From: Pomphorhynchus laevis
Taxonomy: Eukaryota > Acanthocephala > Palaeacanthocephala > Echinorhynchida > Pomphorhynchidae
Direction: 5' to 3'
DNA: 64,000 bases
Assembly (NCBI GenBank): GCA_012934845.2
Contig: WNNJ02002486.1
Location: 62,001 to 126,000, forward strand
Below the pieces are notes generated by a model. That model saw nothing but the letters and a program-made list of their open reading frames with translations. It made no database searches and was not told where the DNA came from. This document shows, in pieces, positions 55,012 to 64,000 of this stretch. A program made the position numbers and the translations under genes. Each line of letters opens with the position of its first letter. Position 1 is the stretch's first letter.

Positions 55012-57435
55012 CACGGACTCAGGTCCAGAGGAATCTGAGCCCCAGACGAAACAACGCGCCGCCATCCGACTATACCATTCGGGGTATCTCACCTCCATAA
55101 GAGTCCAGTCGAGGCGGACTATGGTCGGTAATCTCGAGATGAGAAGCTTGATAAACCTTAGTCCTTTCTCTGGGGGACGTCCTCTAGAGAAGAAGACTAA
55201 TCCCGAGATATACCAAGTTCCCCAAAGGCGTACTTAATTTTTTCCATTCAATGACAAATGCAGGGTCTGCTTCAGAGCCCACTTAGCTCTCTTTATGATA
55301 CGTTTAAGTCTATCCAGGTCAGCTTTCGCCGACAAATTCAACGTAACGGTGAACCCAGATATTTTATTCGACTTGTGAAGATGGGGAGTGGTTGAGGCGG
55401 CAAAATGAAGAAGTGCAGAGAGTGCTAGTCTCTAAAGGTTTTTCTTTGTGGCAAGTGCGCCATGAAAGACAATCACCTGCGATTTTTCGGAGTTCAAAAT
55501 AATATTGGAATGGGTAAGCTGGTCTTTTAATCTTAAAAAGAAACGGTTGATGTCCAATAATACATTTTTGCACCTGTGTACAGAAAACAGGGCTATAGTA
55601 TCATCTGCCTATACCACGAGATGATGATAACGTTTAAAAGCTCTGAAGAGAATAATGAAGTCAGCGAGATATAAGACAAAAGAAAGTGGGGAGCCTGGAG
55701 GCACACCTGTAATGAGGGAGAACTGACGTGCATCAGTGTCGTCTTCATAATATAACCGCTTGGTGGATAGCAATATATCTACCTTGCTAACAATTCTCGC
55801 AGGCAGCCCGATGTACCTGATAAAGAATAAAGCGAAGGGAATAAGGATGCGATCAAATGCAGCGGAAAAGTCAAGAAAAACAGCCACATCGAGCTGATGA
55901 CTGTTATGGCGACAAAACTTATGCACTTTACCAATTGCTGAATAGACCAAGCGCACTGTGACAAACCCATGAACACTCGGTAAGATTAAGTTACGTCTAC
56001 TTAAGTGGTCGCTGATTCTACGCGCAAGCACTTTTCGTAGAATGGATATGAGGAAATTTTGAATTGAAATTGGCGGAGGTCTTTAGGACAACAAACCGAT
56101 TTTTTCTTAGGTAAAAATATACGTCGGCTACAATTTATGCTGGCTAAATCAGATAGTGAGGCTTAAAGCATTGTGACGGCCAATTATCTTCTTTTATTGG
56201 CCGTCAAAAGCTGACAAACTCGAGAAGAGAGTGGAGCGACGGATTTGGAGGTGCCTGAAGTTGGCCCCAAGAGTTAAGGATATCCATAACAGATAAAACC
56301 CTGCTCTTGAAGTTACCCCAAGGCGGGAATGACTAGGGAGAAATCGTGGCTGCATAATCATGCAGGGAAAGTGACTTCGCCAAATCTCTATCAAGGCCTA
56401 CGCTACCAATCCGATGCCCTCTCATGACAGCAGACAAACTTCTCCTTGAATTTCTTCATGAGGGAAACCAGAGTGGGATTAAGAGAAGCAATACTTGTCC
56501 TGTCCCTGCTCAGCTGGAGCCTATATCTAAAACTCCAGTATACATTCGAGAGAACATACTAGGAGGAAGCAGAGATATTTGGAAGGTATATCATTTTTGC
56601 TAGGATCTTGAGTTTTGTTGGAGTAAGATTGTAAATGCGACCTCTATAGGTAGTCGTAAGGATCCAAGTAGCTTGCGAAGAGAGGCAGGAATAAATTCGG
56701 TCAAACTCTCATTTCCAATCATGTGGAAGAGTTGGATAGCTGCCTGAAAGAAGGCCACTTTAATTGGATCAAAGTAAAACATCTTTCCAAGCAAAGCATC
56801 TTACTCTAGCTGCCAGCGTATTAGATCATGATAGGTGGCAAGTTGTTAGCGCGACTGTTTAGTACAGATGGGTTTTAACAACCACGCCCTATGTAGCAGT
56901 AAAATGTCGAGGAGTGAGTTTGTGGTTGATTAATGAAAGGTTGGGGTTGGTGGTTTGTGAATATGATAATCGTTCCTGGTTTTGAGGAGTGCTGCATTAA
57001 TCCAACGACCAGTTCTGTTGTTAAAGTCACAAAGTAACATTTCATAGCCGCTACCAAAAATTCGGTCCAGTCACATATCTTGTGAATTTCTCTCCTGGCG
57101 GGTTGTAGACATTGGCTATACTGATGCGTTTACCGTTTTTAACTAGTGATAATAGAGCTGGACACGAGTAGTTTAATAAAAATGAGGACCTTAAGGAGCA
57201 CTTTACTAAGGTTAGAAGACCTTGAAACGAAGAGGAGTGAGGAGGGGTTATGTACGGAGTGAAGTAGATGGTTGTGCTTTGGGATAAATCAAGTAATGTC
57301 CTGTGGAATACGAATAGACCGCGTCTCTTGAAGGACTATAACATCTACATCTCTACCGAATAGAAGTCTAAGGGCAGTAGCACCTCCCGAATTCCACTGA
57401 AGAATATTCAGTGAAAGCTCTTGAGTACTAACCAT
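55012..57435 (-). pseudogene. LINE copy 10 ORF2
   Basis: The start MVSTQELSLNILQW lies at 57435. The endonuclease includes DVDVIVLQETRS-like coding near 57340 and FVTLTTELVVG-like out-of-frame remnants. The linker has MFYFDPIKVAFFQAAIQLFH at 56794. RT at 56031-55609 reads SHQLDVAVFLDFSAAFDRIL, RQFSLITGVPPGSPLSFVLY. The Y-A-D-D position is degraded (TYADDTIALF in another frame). It ends in the DLSP-like C-terminus near 55012. Confidence 0.75.
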
Positions 57436-57469
57436 TGCGTTAATGTAACTGGAGTAGGACTCCCTTCAC

Positions 57470-58671
57470 CTAGTTAGAATCAGAGGCGGAAAAATCTCCC
57501 TTTCTGCTTTCGCTCACGGCAAATGAAGTCGCTTGCCCATAGACAATATATTCATTTCCCCAAGAGTTCGTAACATCCCAAATTAGGTCTTTTCGAGCTA
57601 TCTTCATCGCTGCAATGCTCATCGTTGACTCCGTTCTCTTCTTCGATTTCGGGGGTTTCCTTGTAGTGGTAGTCTTCACCGAAGCAGGAGAACTTATTGA
57701 TTCAGCTAATTTACCCACCAAATTTTGGATCGTTTTTTCGAAGTGAGCATAGAGGCTTAGTGTTTAGCCTCAATTAATTTTATAATATTCACGTCAGGCA
57801 TCCTGTCATCTATTTTGCAGGACGACCAACATGCTTTGACGAAGCTAGCCGGTTTCTCTGCCTTTATACCCATTATCATATGTATCTTTTGGTATGCTTT
57901 AAAAGCATTACATTTCCTTGACCTTGCGGTGTGGTCACCATCACAGTTCATGCAACATGGAATTCTAACACTTGCCTGAGTGTTCTTCAGAAGACTCACA
58001 CACCCCACATTTATGGGGTAGGCTGCAAATAGCTCTCCAGTGCCCCCACTGATGACAATTGTTGCAGCGGGATGTGTGACAGGGAATAATTGTGTAATAG
58101 AGAGTCTTAGATTATGACCCATATATGGATGGTAGTTCGAATTTGAAAGCCTTAATGCCTCATCAACCGGTGCGTGGCAAAAAGCCACCGGTATAGGGAA
58201 TCCTTTGTCCCCTTTGATAAATATAAGATTCGTAATTTTGTATTCAATCTCTAGTGCTGAAATATCAGCCTCCGAAAGAAAGGTTGGAATATTTGTTATT
58301 TTTATTGTTGCCTTAATCGGTTTGAATGATAAGTTCAGTATAGTTGATTTTAAAATAATTGATGTGGGAGTTCAAGATCAGCAGTACTAAAGAAAATTTT
58401 AAATTCAGTTTCGTAGTATCTAATTGTAATTGAACATGATTCTTTTCTTGTATTGATCTGCAAAACTACGGAGAAAAACATTAAACAGGTTGTTTCTCTC
58501 AAGAGGCACCAACAGCTTAATGCATATAAAATTGGATAATTTCGGTACTGGCGGGAGTTCTTCATGCACATTAGGTACAGAAGAGAAATATCTACTAATC
58601 TTTTTCGTTGAATTTGATTGCAATTGCCTTTCCATGCCGGAAAAATTGTTTGAACGCTCCGACATGTTCAT
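57470..58671 (-). pseudogene. LINE copy 10 ORF1
   Basis: The start MNMSERSNNFSGMERQLQSN leads into LERNNLFNVFLRSFADQYKK, the conserved N-terminal domain. The frame changes near 58420, with FKIFFSTADLELPHQLF in another frame. The RRM-like part begins before FPIPVAFCHAPVDEALRLSN. The zinc-knuckle part (CVSLLKNTQASVRIPCCMNC, then GDHTARSRKCNAFKAYQK) is open at 58188-57757. The C-terminal part (57721-57470) includes KTTTTRKPPKSKKRTESTMS. Only a few shifts break it. Confidence 0.75.
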
Positions 58672-58684
58672 TTTAGTTAGCAAC

Positions 58685-58822
58685 ATGACCTCTAATCCTA
58701 TTCTGATACAACGTCAGTTATTTATTAGTCAATTCATAAAAATGGTTTTTATTTTAAATTTCAATTTTTTATCTTAACTTGATATAAATTATAAAAAATC
58801 TTATAACAAATATTTATTTTTA
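58685..58822 (+). mobile_element. 3' end fragment of a Penelope-like element
   Basis: The sequence from TGACCTCTAATCCTATTCTG through the start of the terminal repeat matches 25107-25250 and 37328-37450. It is the last part of a copy whose body has been lost where LINE copy 10 now begins. It leads, after a LINE insert, into the leader of a second fragment, as in a tandem. Confidence 0.75.
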
Positions 58823-58970
58823 CAGCAAAGGCTAAGGTTTCTTAAGCTCCTCGTCTCTCGTTTACCCATCATAGTCCGTCTCGATTGGATTATTCGGGGG
58901 TGAAAGGCCCAGGTAGTTCAGTCGGAAGGCAGCGTGTTGGATCGGTTAAAGGGATCAGATCCCTCTGGAT
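58823..58970 (+). mobile_element. Short LINE fragment inside a Penelope-like terminal repeat
   Basis: About 148 bp of the ORF2 C-terminal coding (CAAAGGCTAAGGTTTCTTAA through GATCAGATCCCTCTGGA) sits in the middle of the terminal repeat. It has no LINE 3' UTR or tail, so it was captured by repair or template switching rather than by normal insertion. Confidence 0.75.
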
Positions 58971-59745
58971 ATTTTATTATTAAATTATTAAATTTTGATT
59001 TAGCATTATTATTATGTTTTGTTTAGTTTACAATTGTATTAAATACTTAGACTCAGTTAGCTGATTTGATTTGTTCTACTTGCATGTTATTATTGACATG
59101 TGGACTTTGTTTTCCCGGTAATATGACTTCTGTCAGTAATACTGAAACTATGTATTATTAGATACGACGTTATTATTATTTTTTGTATTTTCAAATAAGT
59201 TAGATGAATTATTAATTTAAAAAAGGGAAAAGATTGCATCCCAAGGTGTTTACACTTTAAAATGTAAACTGCTTCACGTGATCACGCTTAAGAGACCAGG
59301 CAATGATCAATAGCCAGGTCGTGTAGCGCGTGGAGTGAAGATGGTAGATCTTTTTAGATATTCTTCCAGCCTTAAACCGCCTTAAGCAGGGCAGCCCTCT
59401 GTCAGATACTGCTGGAGGGCCCGTTGTAAGTTTAGTCTGAGCCAACTAAACTAGGTGGCGACCCCGAAAAAGCAAGATTAAAAATTATGACTTAAAAGTT
59501 ACATGTACACAATCAGATTACAAAAATACGTAAGGACTAATGATTTTAATTTTAGATCTTTAAATGTAACAGAAAAAATTGTATAGTTTGTGATGTTATA
59601 AATAATAATAATTGTATTGTAAGTAATACGACAAACAAATGTTTTTCATTAAATATTAATAATAATTGTAACTGCAATACCGCAGAAATAGTGTATCTAA
59701 TACAATGTACATGTGGATTGCAATATATTGGAAAAACATAAAAAC
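58971..59745 (+). mobile_element. 5' end fragment of a Penelope-like element
   Basis: The second half of the terminal repeat, the structured leader (59263-59480) and the first part of the GIY-YIG coding segment (CNCNTAEIVYLIQCTCGLQY) match copy 2. The fragment ends abruptly at about 59745, where LINE copy 13 starts. It is broken. Confidence 0.75.
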
Positions 59746-59818
59746 ATACGCTCCTTCTAAGCAGCGTATCCTCCTCTATCCGCCAGCGAATTAAGTCATG
59801 ACAGGTGGACAGATGTGG

Positions 59819-60424
59819 TCACGACTGCTCCGTACAGCGGGGTTTCAACAACCACCTCTTATGGAGCAGTAATAGGTCGAGGAGTGAATTCGTTGATGTG
59901 TAATGACAGGTGAGGGATGGTGGTTTGTGAATAAGATAACAGTTCCTTGCTCTGCGAAGTGCTGCATTGATCCAACGACCAGTTCTGTCGTTGAAATCTC
60001 CAAGTAACATGTCATAACCGCTGTCAATAATACTATCCAGGAGGTCACGGTTCTTGTGAATCTTCCCTGGACGGATGTAAACATTGGCTAGACTGAGGCG
60101 TTTACCGTTCTTACAGAGTGAAACTACTAAACAAGAAAGGGCTAAAGAAGAATAGTTGAGTAGAAGGGACGATCTTAAGGAGCATTTTACTAAGGTCAAG
60201 AGTCCTTGAGGTGAAGAGGAGTGAGGCGGGGTTATGTACGAAGTATAGTAGGAATAAATGTGCTTAGGGATGAATCGAGTAATGTCTTGCGGGAGACGGA
60301 TAGACCGCGTATCCTGAAGGACTATAACAACTGCATCTCTACCAGATAGAAGTCTAAGGGCAGAAGCTCCTCCCGAATTCCACTGAAGAATATTCAGTGA
60401 AAAAGGCTCACGAGTACTCTGCAT
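59819..60424 (-). pseudogene. LINE copy 13 ORF2 endonuclease (intact domain, truncated gene)
   Basis: A 201-codon open frame starting MQSTREPFSLNILQW. It is the best endonuclease in the window: N in NILQWN, DAVVIVLQDTRS (usual Q-E-T is Q-D-T), NGKRLSLANVYIRPGKIHKN, MLLGDFNDRTGRWINAALRR and SLLDLLLLHKRWLLKP. These match the APE-type fold with the G-D-F-N catalytic block. The frame ends just as the linker begins. Confidence 0.8.
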
Positions 60425-60574
60425 TGTGTTTGGTCAGCTGGGTGGGATTGCCTCATCCCTAGACAGAGCTAGGGGCGGAAAGGTTGCCCTTCCCGCCACC
60501 AACTCAGTCCTGGGCGAGCACTTGCCTACGGGCATTGTCTTCATTTCCCTGTGAAGCCGACTCGTCTTTCTTCT

Positions 60575-61682
60575 TCAGGAGCTTCTCGTTCTTAATGGGG
60601 GGAACGACGTGAGCCGAGGCCCCCTCTTTTTCGAGCTAGGTAAAGCATGCTGAGTGGAAACTCCCGGACTTGAATAAAGTGCAGAGACCAAGGCGGATAC
60701 CATATTTTCCACATTTTTGATGCCAGAATGTATCTTAACGTCCATAACACTCAGGATGTCCTTTTCTGTCATCCTTGAGGCTGCGCCAGAAAAGGTTGAA
60801 TCGGGTTTCTTGACTACATCAGACCTGGATAAGTTGTTCCGTTAATTTTTAAAGCATGCACATTTACGAGACTATGCAGGATGGCTCCCACCACAGTTTA
60901 AGCATAGGACGGGTGAAACACACTTCTCCCCGGAACCAATACTTTTGCATGATGGGAGAGTACAGACTCCGCAGGTACTTGATCTGGAGCATTTTGAGGC
61001 CCAGTGCCCTCACTTATGGCATGTGTTACAGTGGGAGTAAGTAAGATCCTCTGCACTTATAACAGTAAAGCGTAAGTTGTACCCTAAAAAAGATTATATG
61101 ACGATTTGGCAAGGGTTTAGGCATGCTCGATAGGGGATGAACAGAATCCTACAGGAAGTGGAAATCCACTTTTCCCTATAACAGACCGGAAGTTTGAAAT
61201 TTTGAAAACTTTATTCAGAACTTCGATATCATTTTCCTCTAGATGCGGAGGAAGATTGTTCATTTTAACAGATGCCAGAATAGGTTTAAAGTGAATCGAA
61301 CCTAGATATTTCAGATTCGAATCGAAGAAGATCTCATAATCCTTCGCAATATCAGAGGTTGCGAAGGAAATTTTAATTTCTGATTCATGAGATTTGACCG
61401 AATTGAACAGGATTCTGTTGGTATACTTAGCAATAAATAGTCTTAAAAAGACATTAAAAAAATTGTGCCTTTTCAGAGGTTGTGACATTGAGATAACAAT
61501 AAGGTTTTTAAGTTTAGGGATTGGGGGAGTACCCCCTTTTCCTGCAAGTTAACATCAGAAATATTACTGACTTGTTTTTCAGGAATTGTAGAAGAAATCA
61601 ACGTTTTACCTTTCGAAATGTAAATTTTGCTTGAATTGTTTCCTTTTGAAGCTCCGCAACTGTTTAAATTTTCACCAAACAT
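60575..61682 (-). pseudogene. LINE copy 13 ORF1
   Basis: The start MFGENLNSCGASKGNNSSKI at 61682 is open for 69 codons. The next frame, 61488-61117, gives MSQPLKRHNFFNVFLRLFIA, ESEIKISFATSDIAKDYEIF and the RRM-like part (LPPHLEENDIEVLNKVFKIS, LPVGFCSSPIEHA). Zinc knuckles follow in a damaged stretch at 61060-60850. The C-terminal piece (60772-60575) reads DILSVMDVKIHSGIKNVENM and ends RTRSS. Only a few frame breaks are present. Confidence 0.75.
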
Positions 61683-61683
61683 A

Positions 61684-64000
61684 AATAAATAAATAAAAAG
61701 ACTTTATTAAATACACCAAAATATAGCATGCAAGAATAAAAAAGGTAGGTCATAACCAACTCAGATAAAAGATGACAAAATTTTCCTTCGTTTTTCATCT
61801 TCCCTTTCTCTTTCATGGCCTCAGGTCCAGGGGGATCTGAGCCCCCAAACCAATCCAACACGCCGCCTTCCGACTGAACCACCCGGGGTCTTTCACCCCC
61901 CCGAAGAATCCAATAGGCGCGGACTATGCTGGGTAAACGAGAGACGAGGAGCTTAAGAAACCTTAGCCTTTGCTCTGGAGTACGTCCTCTCAAAAGAAGA
62001 CTAATCCCGAGATAACCCAAGTGCCACAAAGTCGCACTAGTTTTCCATTTCAATTACAGATGCTGAGCCCGTTTCAGAACCCATTTAGCTTCTTCAGGAT
62101 ACGTTTGAGTCTATCCAGGTCAGCTTTTGCCGACCACTTCACCGTAACGGTGAACCCGAGGTATTTTAATCGACTTGTGAAGGTGAGAAGTGGTTCATAG
62201 GCAAATATGGAGGAGAGCGCAGAGAGTGCTAATCTCCTAAGTTTTTGTTTTGTAGCAGGTGTGCCATGAAAGACGACCACCTGCGATTTAGCTGAGTTTA
62301 AAATAAGATTGGATATGGGTAACTGATCTTTTAATCTTAAAAAGAAACGGCTGATGTCAGAGACTACGTCTTTACACCTGTGTCCAGTGAACAGGGCTGT
62401 GGTATCATCAGCGGACACCACAAGACGCTGTTCGCGTTTAAATATTTTGAATAGTTTAATAGAGGCAGCAAGATATAAGATAGGAGAAAGTGGGGATCCT
62501 TGAGGTACACCCGTAATAGGGTAGAACTGACGCGCATCAGGGTCGTCTTCATAGTAAAATCGCTTGGTAAACAACAGGATCTCCACTCTGTTCACAATTC
62601 TCGCAGGTAACCCGAGGGACCTGAGAGAAGAGATCACAAAAGGAATGGAGATGCGGTCAAATGCAGCAGAAAAGTCAAGGAAAACAGCCACAACTAGACG
62701 ATGGCTATTATCCCGACAAAACTGCTCCACCTCACCAACTGCTGAATGGACCGAGCGACCCTTGACGAACCCATGAAAACCTATATGGATCAAATTACGC
62801 CTACTTAAATGGTCGCAGATTTTACGCGCAAGCGCTTTTTCGTAAATCGACACGAGGGCATTTTGAATCGAAATGGGTCGCAGATCTTTAGGGCATGAGC
62901 AGAATTTTTTCTTAGGAATAAAAACACGCTTACTAATATTGATGCCTGCTACATCGGATGGAGAGGCTAAAGCATTGTGACGGCCACCTCTCTTCTCTGA
63001 TCAGCTGTCAAAAGCTGACAGACCCGAGAAGAAAGTGGAACGACGGATTTGGAGATGACTGGGAGTGGACCCCAGGAGTTAAGGATATCAGTAACAGATA
63101 GATCCCTACTCCTGAAGTTTCACCAAGGCAGGATTGGTTGAGGTGATAGAGTGGCTCCATAGTTGTGTAGGGCTAGTGACTCCTCCAAAACTTTTTCAAG
63201 GCCAACATTCCCTATCCAACCCTATACTCTATCCTTCCAGCAAACAAACTTCTCCTTCTTGAAAATCTTCCAAAAGGAAGACTGAGAAGGATTAAGACGA
63301 GCGATACTCGTCCTATCCCTACTCAGCTGGAACCTGTATCTAGTGCTCCAGTATTCATTCGAGAGGGCCTGTTTGGCGGAAGCAGAGAGATTAGGGAGGT
63401 TCAGTAATTTTGCTAGGACCTTGAGTTTCGTCGGAGTGGGATTGTATATACGACCTTTATAGGTAGTCGATAGAATCGCAGTAGCTTGCGAAGAGAGGTA
63501 GGTATTGAATTCGGTTAAACTCTCATTTCCTATTAAGGGAAAGAGTTGGATAGCCGCTTGAAAGAGGGCCACTCTGATCGGATCAAAGTGAAACCTCCTT
63601 CGAAGCAACATATCTTCCTCAATCCTCCAACGAATTAGGTCATGAAAGGTGGACAATTGCTGGCGCGACTGCTCCGTGCAGAAGGGTTTTAACAACCACC
63701 TCAAGTGAAGCAGTAAAATGTCGAGGATAGAATTTGTTGATGTGCAATGAAAGGTAGGTGACGGGGTTTGTGAATAAGATAACCGTTCCTTGCTCTGCGG
63801 AGTGCTGCATTAATCCAACGACCAGTTATGTCGTTGAAATCTCCAAGTATCATGTAATAACAACTGTCAATAATACTATTCAGGAGGTCACGGTTCTTGT
63901 GAATTTCCCCTGGACGGATGTAGACATTGGCTAGACTTATGCGTTTACCGTTCTTACTGAGTGAAACTACTAAACAAGAAAGGGCTGGACATGAGTAGTT
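61684..64000 (-). mobile_element. LINE copy 12 (runs off the window)
   Basis: The 3' part of the youngest-looking copy. The tail TTTATTTATTTAT lies at 61683-61700 (minus strand), after an AATAAAG sequence and a 3' UTR. The coding end is at 61813. RT and linker are open over long stretches, and the endonuclease continues past the window edge. Few breaks are visible. Confidence 0.85.
61813..64000 (-). pseudogene. LINE copy 12 ORF2 (partial)
   Basis: From the right edge come endonuclease coding (NGKRISLANVYIRPGEIHKN near 63950-63890), the linker at 63704-63222 (160 open codons, HFDPIRVALFQAAIQLFPLI), then RT at 62853-62074 with 259 open codons. RT motifs are SIYEKALARKICDHLSRRNL, VAVFLDFSAAFDRI, QFYPITGVPQGSPLSPILYL and VVSADDTTALF, where the usual Y-A-D-D is S-A-D-D. 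The thumb and C-terminal domain follow in a shifted frame (62053 on) ending GPEAMKEKG or, in frame, LDLRP. The changed catalytic tyrosine and shifts suggest it is dead, but only recently. Confidence 0.8.

Larger units (their letters stand above)
54990..58690 (-). mobile_element. LINE copy 10 (near full length)
   Basis: A 3.7-kb minus-strand copy with ORF1 (58671-57470), ORF2 (57435-55012) and a short 3' end. It begins at the junction with a Penelope-like 3' end at about 58685. ORF1 is among the best preserved in the window, while ORF2 carries many stops and shifts. Confidence 0.85.
59752..61683 (-). mobile_element. LINE copy 13 (5' half)
   Basis: This copy has an intact 5' end at about 61683 but stops at 59752 in the linker after the endonuclease, cut off by the Penelope-like fragment. 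Loss of the 3' half is the opposite of usual LINE truncation and points to a later rearrangement. Its first ATG partly overlaps the TTTAT tail of LINE copy 12. Confidence 0.8.

Noticed and set aside
59257-59445. Minus-strand frame of 62 codons with RRFKAGRISKKI
   Set aside because: It is the reverse strand of the structured Penelope-like leader; the complementary strand carries the conserved RNA helices.
1-64000. tRNA, rRNA, CRISPR or bacterial operon features
   Set aside because: No tRNA box B or cloverleaf, rRNA stretch, spaced direct-repeat array or ribosome-binding-site spacing was seen; the window is plainly eukaryotic.
11246-64000. Telomeric HeT-A-like array
   Set aside because: Head-to-tail copies are present, but both orientations occur and host genes lie between, so this is not a chromosome end.

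Overview
The window is invertebrate animal nuclear DNA: strongly AT-rich, with intron-split host genes using GT-AG borders and many animal-type retroelements. I cannot name the species; an arthropod or similar invertebrate is plausible but unproven. About half of the 64 kb is one family of LINE (a Jockey-like element with a zinc-knuckle ORF1 and an APE endonuclease plus reverse transcriptase ORF2) in about fourteen mostly mutated pieces. Another 7 to 8 kb is a Penelope-like element with permuted domains.

Host genes sit in the quiet stretches. At the left edge three minus-strand exons (3095-3262, 1344-1463, 1-64) read in phase as a ubiquitin-specific protease with the Cys box, a C-rich segment and the Q-D-A-x-E-F box. 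A second minus-strand gene (32592-25972) joins three phase-0 exons into an intact 680-residue protein of unknown function with a possible N-myristoylation start. Smaller candidates are an EF-hand protein (53116-52529), a terminal exon (50293-49982), a zinc-finger-like exon (33309-33482) and poorly supported membrane-like exons near 22.2-22.7 kb. A 1.4 kb block (8115-9494) looks like a decaying intronless copy of an unrecognised gene.

LINE-rich zones are 11.2-21.9 kb, 37.6-49.0 kb and 54.3-64.0 kb. Copies repeatedly sit head-to-tail, the tail of one touching the 5' end of the next (minus 14.3 to 11.2 kb; plus 14.3 to 21.9 kb; plus 41.5 to 48.0 kb; minus 64.0 to 59.8 kb). Recognisable tails are short TTTA or TTAC repeats. 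Some copies show template-switch scars.

The Penelope-like copies (22637-25347, 33920-37553, and a fragment pair at 58685-59745) carry GIY-YIG upstream of the reverse transcriptase, the reverse of classical Penelope order and as in the Naiad/Chlamys group. They have about 140-bp direct terminal repeats and conserved structured RNA segments at both ends.

The most unusual object lies in the large intron of the 680-residue gene: a 554-bp insertion (28216-28769) flanked by 13-bp direct repeats. It holds one complete type III hammerhead ribozyme, one 325-nt cleavage-site-to-cleavage-site unit, part of a second unit, and an inverted copy whose axis lies in ribozyme helix I. This fits a retrozyme inserted after reverse transcription of a self-cleaved RNA whose cDNA folded back on itself. 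A neighbouring foldback cluster (26537-27265) shows similar core boxes.
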